Below, in pieces: positions 1 through 5,169 of a DNA stretch of 9,045 nucleotides. Origin of the DNA: Desulfobacteraceae bacterium (GTDB taxonomy: Bacteria > Desulfobacterota > DSM-4660 > Desulfatiglandales > HGW-15). The position numbers were made by a program, and so were the translations under genes. The stretch spans positions 1 through 9,045 of the forward strand of contig RPPU01000143.1 of the NCBI GenBank assembly GCA_003819975.1, in the 5' to 3' direction. Positions within the stretch are counted from its first letter, which is position 1. Each line of letters begins with the position of its first letter. The notes under the pieces are model-generated. The model saw nothing but the letters and a program-made list of their open reading frames with translations, ran no database searches and was not told the DNA's origin.

Positions 1-633
1 AAAAGCATCGATGAAATCGCTTTTCAGACCAATTTGCTGGCCCTGAACGCGGCTATTGAAGCAGCCCGGGCCGGGGATGCCGGAGCCGGCTTTGCCGTGG
101 TCGCCGATGAAGTCCGCAGTTTGGCCAATCGCTCGGCCGAGGCTGCCAAGCATACGACCGCCATGATCGAGGGGATTGTGGAGAAAACCAAAAGCGGTAA
201 CGGTTTGGTTTCCAAAACCAACAGCGCTTTCATTGCCGTGGCCACCAGCAATCAAAAGGTGGGCGAATTGATCGGCGAGATTGTCGTGGCCACCAACACC
301 CAGGATCAGGGTTTCGATCAGGTAAATAAAATTTTGGCTGGCACAGAAAAAACAGTTCAGCAGCATGCGGACAAAGTTCAGGATTCCTTGGGCAAGATTG
401 AAAAAGCCTATGCGGCGTCGATCCAATTAAATCAAACCATGCAGAAATTATTACAGAGGATAGGGGGATTCTCCGGCAGCAGGGGATTGGGGAAAACACA
501 AAAAATAAAAACGCAGCGACAAACCGATCATGTTGCGCAGAGTTATTCCCTTGCCAAAAAAGAGAAAAGGGTCCGGAAAAAGATAACCGCCTTGAATCCA
601 ACCGCTCCAGATGACGGTTTTACGGATTTCTAA
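1..633 (+). CDS. Methyl-accepting chemotaxis protein, C-terminal part (5' truncated by window)
   Basis: This is the last 210 residues of a chemoreceptor; the reading frame is open from base 1, so sensor, membrane and HAMP regions lie outside. The visible part starts at the cytoplasmic hairpin tip that binds CheA and CheW: residues 4-25 carry the hallmark [15 protein letters not shown] followed by IEAARAG. The [20 protein letters not shown] stretch of the returning helix follows. Heptad-like helix continues to about residue 154, then comes a basic, probably flexible linker (about 155-205, many Lys, Arg, Gln) and the terminal GFTDF. That ending has two aromatics three apart, like the C-terminal pentapeptides that tether CheR/CheB in some receptors; this is inference. 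The segment where the C-terminal methylation helix would lie (around residues 107-135) lacks an obvious Glu/Gln-pair site flanked by small residues. It converges on argC with only 9 bases between the stops and is probably not functionally tied to the arginine genes. Family assignment is very secure; ligand is unknown. Confidence 0.95.
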   Translation, partial: KSIDEIAFQTNLLALNAAIEAARAGDAGAGFAVVADEVRSLANRSAEAAKHTTAMIEGIVEKTKSGNGLVSKTNSAFIAVATSNQKVGELIGEIVVATNTQDQGFDQVNKILAGTEKTVQQHADKVQDSLGKIEKAYAASIQLNQTMQKLLQRIGGFSGSRGLGKTQKIKTQRQTDHVAQSYSLAKKEKRVRKKITALNPTAPDDGFTDF

Positions 634-642
634 TTCATTGAT

Positions 643-1539
643 TCAGTTCAAGCCCATCCGTTGATCCAATCCGAACATGATGTTCATGTTTTCAATGGCC
701 TGGGAAGCGGCGCCTTTGAGCAGGTTGTCGATGACCGCGATCAGTACCAGGCGTTTGGAGCCGTCCAGGCTGAATCCGCCGATATGGCAGTAGGGGGTTC
801 CGGCGACATCCTTGGTGCAGGGAATCGTATCCACCACTTTTGTAAAACTGTTTTGATAAAGATGGGTATAGCGTTCGAGAACCGCGGCCAAATCGAAGAT
901 TTCGCTTTTCATCGTGACATGCGCGGTGCACATGATGCCGCTGAAGGCATTGACCACATGGGGCGTAAATGAAAAAAGCGGACCCAGCACCATCTGTATT
1001 TCCGGTTTGTGAAAGTGATCGGTCAGTTTATAGGCGATGATATTATCTTCATAATCGTATTTAAGCTTGGCATCTTTGCCGCCGCCGGACCAGCCGCTGA
1101 TACAGTCAAAAACCACATGTTCGATCAGATCGATAATAGGATAGGCCGCCAAAATACAGGAAGTGGCGTAACATCCGGGGTTGCCGATAATGCGGGCTTC
1201 TTTTATCTGGGGTTTGAACAATTCGGGCAGACCGTACGTGTGGGTCAAGCGGTGATCGACGGACATATCGATGATCCGGCCACTCAGATTTTGGGCCAGG
1301 AGCAGGGCTTGACCGTGCGGCACGGAAAGAAAGACCACATCCATTTTATTAAGGGTATCGACTGAAAGCGGCGTAAAAACCAGATCGCTTGCGAGATCCG
1401 GATGCTGTGTTTTAAGGCTTTGTCCGGCTTGAGAAGTACTGGCTAATACCTTGATTTCCGATTCCGGATGCTTGAGCAATAATTTGATCAGGTCACGGCC
1501 CACATAGCCTGTTCCACCGACAATACCAACTTTGATCAT
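643..1539 (-). CDS. argC: N-acetyl-gamma-glutamyl-phosphate reductase
   Basis: Third step of acetylated ornithine synthesis: NADPH-dependent reduction of N-acetylglutamyl-5-phosphate to N-acetylglutamate semialdehyde, in the cytoplasm. The N-terminus has the dinucleotide-binding loop GIVGGTGYVG (residues 5-14). The catalytic cysteine is Cys123 in GNPGCYAT. The substrate-loop region reads SGWSGGGKDA (148-157), where the family usually has SGxSGAGR. HFHKPEI (175-181) corresponds to the usual HRHxPEI. The C-terminus has DNLLKGAASQAIENMN (271-286), a family signature. At 298 residues it is compact; E. coli ArgC is about 334, and the shortening seems to lie in loops before the active-site cysteine. 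The ATG at 1539 is preceded by AGGGGA with 5 bases of spacing. It is the last gene of the minus-strand cluster, 102 bases after argD, so it is probably cotranscribed. Alternative: a LysY-type reductase, but the argB, argD and argJ neighbours favour ArgC. Confidence 0.95.
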   Translation of the reverse strand: MIKVGIVGGTGYVGRDLIKLLLKHPESEIKVLASTSQAGQSLKTQHPDLASDLVFTPLSVDTLNKMDVVFLSVPHGQALLLAQNLSGRIIDMSVDHRLTHTYGLPELFKPQIKEARIIGNPGCYATSCILAAYPIIDLIEHVVFDCISGWSGGGKDAKLKYDYEDNIIAYKLTDHFHKPEIQMVLGPLFSFTPHVVNAFSGIMCTAHVTMKSEIFDLAAVLERYTHLYQNSFTKVVDTIPCTKDVAGTPYCHIGGFSLDGSKRLVLIAVIDNLLKGAASQAIENMNIMFGLDQRMGLN

Positions 1540-1641
1540 TTGTATCCCCTTTGTTTAGGAAAAGAAAATTAACCGCGAAAAAATTTTAAGTAACGCAAAA
1601 TTGTGTACACACGAAATACACGAAAATTTAAAAGCAGAAGA
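1540..1641. other. argD-argC spacer with degenerate direct repeats
   Basis: AT-rich 102-base spacer. It holds a 9-base tandem pair, ACACGAAAT at 1609-1617 and ACACGAAAA at 1618-1626, next to the 8-base palindrome GTGTACAC (1603-1610). Related A-rich pieces (AACCGCGAAA at 1571-1580, TAACGCAAAA at 1591-1600) suggest a decayed short-repeat element. I see no coding sequence, no GC-rich terminator hairpin and no convincing promoter here. Confidence 0.45.
1545..1550 (-). promoter_or_regulatory. Ribosome binding site of argC
   Basis: Read on the minus strand, AGGGGA lies 5 bases before the ATG at 1539-1537. It supports this start and shows that argC has its own translation initiation rather than coupling to argD. 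Confidence 0.6.
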
Positions 1642-2790
1642 CTATTTTAAAACCTTTTCAAGTGCGTTAACCGCCTCTTGAATTTCTTCATGGGTAATGG
1701 TTAAGGGCGGCAGGAAACGCAGAATCCGGTTCTGGATGGCGTTTACCAGCAACCCTTGATCGGCGCATTTGATTGCGAGATCCTCAATGTTTTCATGCAA
1801 TTCAAGCGCGATCATGAGTCCTTTTCCGCGGATTTCTTTCACTTTAAGGCTTTTTAATTTTCTTAAACCGGTCATGAACGTGTCGCTTTTGGCCGGAATC
1901 TCCGGCATCAGATCCTCAATAATCCGCAGCACGGCCAGGGCCACGGCACAAGAAAAACAGTTTCCGCCGAATGTTGAGCCGTGATCGCCCGGCTCAAAAT
2001 CCACGGGCAAACGGGTCAACACCACGCCCAGGGGCACGCCGTTGGCAATGCCTTTGGCCAGAGTCACAATGTCGGGTTTCAGATTTTCATGTTGAAAGCA
2101 GAAGAATTTGCCGGTGCGGCCGTTGCCGGTTTGAATTTCGTCCAGCATCAGCAGAATCTGTTTTTTACGGCAAAGATCGGCGACCTGTTTGAGATAGCCG
2201 GCCGGAGGAAGAAGCACTCCGGCTTCGCCTTGGATCGGTTCTATCAGGACGGCAGCGGTGTTTTCATCCAAAGTATTTTCAAGGGCCCGGATGTCGCCAT
2301 AGGGTACAAACACGAACCCGGGCACCAGGGGCGCAAAAGGTTTTTTATAAGCCTCGTTGTAAGTGGCGGAGAGGGCGCCTAGGGTACGGCCGTGAAAGGC
2401 CTGGTTCATGGCGATGATTTTTTCTTTTTTGGTGTTTTTACGGGCCAGCTTGATGGCGGCCTCAATGGCCTCGGTGCCGGAATTGCACAAGAAGCATTTG
2501 TCCATGCCGGATAATGCGATCAGCTTTTGGGCCAGCAGCAGTTGCGGTTCGGAATAAAAAAGATTGCTGGGGTTGATCAAAGCCGCGGCTTGTTCGGCGG
2601 CCGCGCGCACGATTTCAGGCCGGCCGTGACCGACACTGGTCGTGGCAATGCCGCCGATTAAGTCCAGATATTTGCGGCCGTTCTTATCCCAGACATAACT
2701 GCCTTGGCCTTTTTCGAGCACGAATCCCGGCCGTTTATAGGTATTGAGAAGCACTTGTTTGGATAAAGCAATGAGTTGATCGGTATTCAT
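1642..2790 (-). CDS. argD: Acetylornithine aminotransferase
   Basis: PLP-dependent class III aminotransferase that converts N-acetylglutamate semialdehyde to N-acetylornithine using glutamate as amino donor, in the cytoplasm. The 382-residue protein has the substrate region LDLIGGIATTSVGHGRP (42-58), the cofactor phosphate loop NSGTEA (103-108), FHGR (132-135), the pyridine-nitrogen aspartate Asp217 in LDEIQTGNGRTG, and the Schiff-base lysine Lys246 in LAKGIANGVPLG. GSTFGGN (271-277) and RGKGLM (321-326) are also family signatures. The frame stays open upstream, but the ATG at 2790 is chosen because homology begins there, a GAGGTGGTGA ribosome site precedes it, and it overlaps the argB stop by ATGA. 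That overlap implies translational coupling. Length is slightly below E. coli ArgD (about 406). In some bacteria ArgD also serves as succinyldiaminopimelate aminotransferase, so a second role in lysine synthesis cannot be excluded. Confidence 0.96.
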   Translation of the reverse strand: MNTDQLIALSKQVLLNTYKRPGFVLEKGQGSYVWDKNGRKYLDLIGGIATTSVGHGRPEIVRAAAEQAAALINPSNLFYSEPQLLLAQKLIALSGMDKCFLCNSGTEAIEAAIKLARKNTKKEKIIAMNQAFHGRTLGALSATYNEAYKKPFAPLVPGFVFVPYGDIRALENTLDENTAAVLIEPIQGEAGVLLPPAGYLKQVADLCRKKQILLMLDEIQTGNGRTGKFFCFQHENLKPDIVTLAKGIANGVPLGVVLTRLPVDFEPGDHGSTFGGNCFSCAVALAVLRIIEDLMPEIPAKSDTFMTGLRKLKSLKVKEIRGKGLMIALELHENIEDLAIKCADQGLLVNAIQNRILRFLPPLTITHEEIQEAVNALEKVLK

Positions 2791-3614
2791 GATTTCACCA
2801 CCTCGGTTCCTATGCCGTTTTCGGTAAAAAGTTCCAATAAAAGGGCATGTTCGAATGTTCCGTTGATTAAATGGGCCTTGGCGACTTCTTGTTCCACGGC
2901 CCGGCTGCAAGCCATGAGTTTGGGAATCATTCCGTCCGTAATGGTTCCCTTTGCAATCCCGATTTTAATATCTTGTATGTTCATATGCGAGACCAGGGTA
3001 TCTCCGAGAAAAACACCGTCCACATTGGTCAGAATGGTGAGTTTAGCGGCTTGCAAGCTGACCGCAATTTCGACCGCGGCCGTGTCCGCGTTGATATTGG
3101 TTTTTTGACCGGAAAAGGTGGTCCCGATGGAAGAGACCACCGGAACGATCCCGCGATCCAGCATATCCAGAAGCAAATGGCGCTTGACTTCGACAATATC
3201 GCCCACATAGCCCAGGCAATCGTCGCTGATTTGAGTCACCAGCAGACCGGCGGTACAGTCTTGGGCCGCAATCCGATGGCGTTGGAACTGCTCCACGCAA
3301 TCCCGATTGATTTCCTTGAAAATTTTGGCCACAATTTCCAGGGTTTTGGCGTCCGTGACCCGTAAACCGTTACGGACTACCTTTTGAATGCCGGCTTCTT
3401 GAAGTTGACGGTCAATGAAAGGACCGCCGCCGTGCACAAACACGATTTTCTGACCCAATTGCCTGAGCAGGCTGATATCGGCAAAGACCGATTCCTTGAT
3501 TTTTTCATTGACCATGGCGTTGCCGCCGTATTTGATCACCATGATCCGGTCTTTGAAGCTTTTGACATAATGAAAGGCCTCGATCAAAGCCTTGGTTTTT
3601 TCCTGGCTGTTCAT
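2787..3614 (-). CDS. argB: Acetylglutamate kinase
   Basis: Second step of ornithine synthesis: ATP-dependent phosphorylation of N-acetylglutamate. Amino-acid-kinase fold motifs are visible in order: VIKYGGNAM near the N-terminus, VHGGGPFIDRQL, GLRVTDAKTLEIV, NINADTAAVEIA, LTNVDGVFL, DGMIPKL and the C-terminal FTENGIGTEVV. The ATG at 3614 (275 residues) begins MNSQEKTKALIEAF. A GTG five codons upstream at 3629 would give 280 residues. I prefer the ATG because GAGTGGG lies 10 bases before it, whereas the GTG has only a weak A/G-rich site; this choice is uncertain. The N-terminal helix (KALIEAFHYVKSF) resembles the helix that in arginine-inhibited kinases forms the hexamer, so feedback inhibition by arginine is possible but not proven. 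The usual VHGGGPQI has Phe in place of Gln, and LTDVDG/LTDVEG has Asn. The stop overlaps the argD start as ATGA. Confidence 0.95.
   Translation of the reverse strand: MNSQEKTKALIEAFHYVKSFKDRIMVIKYGGNAMVNEKIKESVFADISLLRQLGQKIVFVHGGGPFIDRQLQEAGIQKVVRNGLRVTDAKTLEIVAKIFKEINRDCVEQFQRHRIAAQDCTAGLLVTQISDDCLGYVGDIVEVKRHLLLDMLDRGIVPVVSSIGTTFSGQKTNINADTAAVEIAVSLQAAKLTILTNVDGVFLGDTLVSHMNIQDIKIGIAKGTITDGMIPKLMACSRAVEQEVAKAHLINGTFEHALLLELFTENGIGTEVVKS
2795..2804 (-). promoter_or_regulatory. Ribosome binding site of argD, inside the argB 3' end
   Basis: Minus-strand GAGGTGGTGA lies 4 bases before the ATG at 2790-2788 and matches the 16S tail complement well. It decides the argD start over upstream in-frame codons that lie within argB. 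Confidence 0.7.
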
Positions 3615-3664
3615 GTTTAGGTAACCCACTCTTTCTGAAAATAGTAAAACAGATCCCGTTCATT

Positions 3665-3693
3665 GTAGGGGCAGGTTTTAAACCTGCCCCTAC
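3665..3693. repeat. Intergenic palindrome, copy 1
   Basis: Perfect inverted repeat with 14-base arms, GTAGGGGCAGGTTT and AAACCTGCCCCTAC, separated by one base (T). It lies between argJ and argB. It looks like a REP-like palindromic repeat unit (inference), because an almost identical unit follows 18 bases away. No run of T follows on the minus strand, so it is not a standard intrinsic terminator. Confidence 0.9.
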
Positions 3694-3711
3694 CGGAACA
3701 AAACGATAGTA

Positions 3712-3740
3712 GTAGGGGCGGGTTTGAAACCCGCCCCTAC
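3712..3740. repeat. Intergenic palindrome, copy 2
   Basis: Perfect inverted repeat with 14-base arms, GTAGGGGCGGGTTT and AAACCCGCCCCTAC, separated by one base (G). It differs from copy 1 by one change in each arm (A to G, and the matching T to C) plus the central base, so pairing is preserved. It lies 16 bases downstream of the argJ stop on the minus strand. Confidence 0.9.
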
Positions 3741-3756
3741 ATAGAAATAAGAAGAA

Positions 3757-4944
3757 TCATGTCGTATACTCCGCGTTAATTTTAACGTATTCATAACTCA
3801 GGTCGCAGCCATAGGCCGTGGCCCGGCCGGACCCTGAGTTGAGATCAATCGTTATAAGAATTTCTTTGGACCTTTGCATGATTTTGGAAATCCGGCTCTT
3901 GTCGAAATCGACTATTTCACGACCGGATTGAAAAACAATCTGTTCGTTGATCTTAACACTCAGGCGCTCCTGATCGAATGCGGCGGCGGTATTGCCCATG
4001 GCGCAAAGAATCCGGCCCCAATTGGGATCATTGCCGAAAAGAGCGCATTTGAACAAAGTGGAATCGGCCACGGCCTTGGCAAGGATCCGGGCATCTGGGT
4101 CTGAAGCGGCCTGCAGCACATCTACTTGCAGCAGTTTGGTTGCGCCTTCGCCGTCGCGGGCAATCATCTTGGCCAGGTCCAGACAGATCTTATTAAGGGC
4201 TTGACTGAATAGTGCTTCATCCACCGGCCCGGCCAAACCATTGGCCATGACAATGACCATATCGCTGGTGGAAGCGTCCAGATCCACGCTGATCATGTTA
4301 AAAGAGTCGTACACGGCCTTTTGCAGCATCTTCCGTAAAATAGAGGAAGGTAAAGCGGCATCGGTGACGATAAAAGCCAGCATGGTCGCCAGATTGGGAT
4401 GGATCATGCCGGAGCCTTTAGCTGCACCGGCAATACTGAAGCCTGGGGCCTGAAGGCGGATCTGTTTTTTGACCGTATCGGTGGTCAGGATGGCTTCCGC
4501 AAAATCGGCACTGCTCGAGTGTTGGGCCAGTTCAAGCCCGATGCCTTTAATACCCGATTGAATCGCATCCATGGGCAATGCTTTGCCGATCACGCCGGTT
4601 GAAGCGACCAAGACGTTTTGTTTCAAGATTCCGAGTTCTTCAGCCACCCAGGCCGTCATCTGCGCGGCATCATCCCGGCCCTTTTGGCCGGTGGCCACGT
4701 TGGAATTGCCGCTGTTGATAACCACGGCCTGAGCCCGGCCGTCGGCGAGATGTTCGCGCGTGACCAAAAGGGGAGCGCCTTTGACTTTGTTTTGAGTGTA
4801 AACCGCGGCGGCCTCGCAAAGGCTTTCGGAATATAAAAAGGCAAGGTCTTTGCCTTGTTTTTTTATACCGATGCTTTTGCCCAGGCAGCGGAAACCGGGA
4901 ACGGCATCCAAGCCTTGATTCGTTATCTTCAAATTTTTTTCCAT
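3757..4944 (-). CDS. argJ: Glutamate N-acetyltransferase (ornithine acetyltransferase)
   Basis: Transfers the acetyl group from N-acetylornithine to glutamate, closing the acetyl cycle. Some members also use acetyl-CoA. The 395-residue precursor is expected to cleave itself: the signature GSGMIHPNLATMLAF (177-191) gives Thr187 as the new N-terminal nucleophile of the beta chain. The oxyanion-hole pair is Thr117-Gly118 in ASTGVIG. Other family blocks are NSGNSNVATG (77-86, usually NSGNANACTG), ISVDLDASTSD (218-228), DGEGATK (264-270), GNDPNWGRI (304-312) and the terminal YVKINAEYTT. The frame is open well upstream, but ATG 4944 is chosen because homology begins at once after it and GGTGAG precedes it. 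Genes using ArgJ usually need no ArgA-type synthase except to prime the cycle. It is 220 bases after carB and 127-142 bases before argB, so it could start a separate transcript, though all genes run the same way. Confidence 0.96.
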   Translation of the reverse strand: MEKNLKITNQGLDAVPGFRCLGKSIGIKKQGKDLAFLYSESLCEAAAVYTQNKVKGAPLLVTREHLADGRAQAVVINSGNSNVATGQKGRDDAAQMTAWVAEELGILKQNVLVASTGVIGKALPMDAIQSGIKGIGLELAQHSSSADFAEAILTTDTVKKQIRLQAPGFSIAGAAKGSGMIHPNLATMLAFIVTDAALPSSILRKMLQKAVYDSFNMISVDLDASTSDMVIVMANGLAGPVDEALFSQALNKICLDLAKMIARDGEGATKLLQVDVLQAASDPDARILAKAVADSTLFKCALFGNDPNWGRILCAMGNTAAAFDQERLSVKINEQIVFQSGREIVDFDKSRISKIMQRSKEILITIDLNSGSGRATAYGCDLSYEYVKINAEYTT

Positions 4945-4947
4945 TTT

Positions 4948-4953
4948 CTCACC
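4948..4953 (-). promoter_or_regulatory. Ribosome binding site of argJ
   Basis: Minus-strand GGTGAG lies 3 bases before the ATG at 4944-4942. Spacing is short, but this sequence pairs with the distal part of the 16S tail (GGTGATC region), which makes it acceptable. It favours ATG 4944 over upstream codons within the repeat-bearing spacer. Confidence 0.5.
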
Positions 4954-4994
4954 AAAAGCCGCTAATATAATCGATTGCCTAATTGGAAAATAAA

Positions 4995-5022
4995 CGTGAA
5001 AAGTGAAACGGCAAACGAGAAA
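4995..5022. repeat. Heptanucleotide repeat block, four units (opposed orientation)
   Basis: Four consecutive 7-base units of the CGTGAAA type: CGTGAAA, AGTGAAA, CGGCAAA and CGAGAAA. They are the reverse complement of the TTTCACG-type units found at 5114-5169. The CGGCAAA variant matches the TTTGCCC variant there, so the two blocks form a long inverted repeat. Confidence 0.8.
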
Positions 5023-5082
5023 AACGGATATCGATTCGGGCTTGCGTTGCTCCAAATAATCTGCAACTCGTTACTCGCCATC

Positions 5083-5119
5083 GTGAAAAACAAAAAAATT
5101 TTCTTTTTTTCAATTTCAC
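5083..5119. repeat. A/T-rich imperfect palindrome
   Basis: The outer arms GTGAAA (5083-5088) and TTTCAC (5114-5119) enclose runs of seven A (5092-5098) and seven T (5104-5110) at matching distances. A 37-base hairpin of mostly A-T pairs is possible, with three mismatched positions in each arm. On the minus strand it follows the carB stop and ends in T-rich sequence, but it lacks a GC-rich stem. Confidence 0.6.
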
Positions 5120-5169
5120 CATTCACGATTCACGTTTCACATCTCACGTTTGCCCTTTCACGTTTCACA
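5114..5169. repeat. Heptanucleotide repeat array, eight units
   Basis: Eight contiguous 7-base units without any phase break. Consensus is TTTCACG; seven of eight units contain the TCAC core or its close match, and the outlier is TTTGCCC at 5149-5155. Three variants occur at the first base or the last base only. The last unit (TTTCACA, 5163-5169) contains the carB stop codon. The pattern resembles short tandemly repeated heptamers known from cyanobacteria and other repeat-rich genomes; its role is unknown. Confidence 0.85.

Larger units (their letters stand above)
4945..5164. other. carB-argJ spacer, repeat-rich, non-coding
   Basis: Longest gene-free stretch in the window (220 bases). Most of it is made of heptanucleotide repeats in two opposed blocks plus an A/T-rich imperfect palindrome, each listed separately. 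On the minus strand TATATT (4969-4964) lies about 20 bases before the argJ start and resembles a -10 box, but I find no good -35 partner, so a promoter for argJBDC is possible and unproven. No ArgR-type operator could be recognised. Confidence 0.5.

Noticed and set aside
600..619. Possible terminator hairpin (AACCG ... CGGTT) near the end of the chemoreceptor gene
   Set aside because: The stem has only five pairs with a ten-base loop, lies inside the coding sequence, and is followed by only a few T before an A. It is too weak to call.
2791..2910. Longer ArgD start at 2910
   Set aside because: It would add 40 residues encoded within argB that do not resemble the family, while the ATG at 2790 has a good ribosome site and the ATGA overlap.
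3712..3740. Intrinsic terminator after argJ
   Set aside because: The hairpin is strong, but the minus-strand sequence after it is not a U-run, and a near-identical palindrome follows 18 bases on. A repeat unit explains it better.
4964..4969. Promoter -10 box (TATATT, minus strand) for argJ
   Set aside because: No acceptable -35 hexamer at 16-18 bases, and no Bacteroidetes-type -33 element; in such an AT-rich spacer a chance match is likely.
4945..5055. Longer ArgJ start at 5055
   Set aside because: The added 37 residues are translated heptamer repeat and spacer sequence with no family similarity; the ATG at 4944 has GGTGAG before it.
5083..5110. Intrinsic terminator after carB
   Set aside because: There is a T-rich stretch on the minus strand, but the stem in front is almost only A-T pairs, so it lacks the GC-rich stem required.
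5114..5169. CRISPR array
   Set aside because: The units are 7 bases long and contiguous, without spacers.
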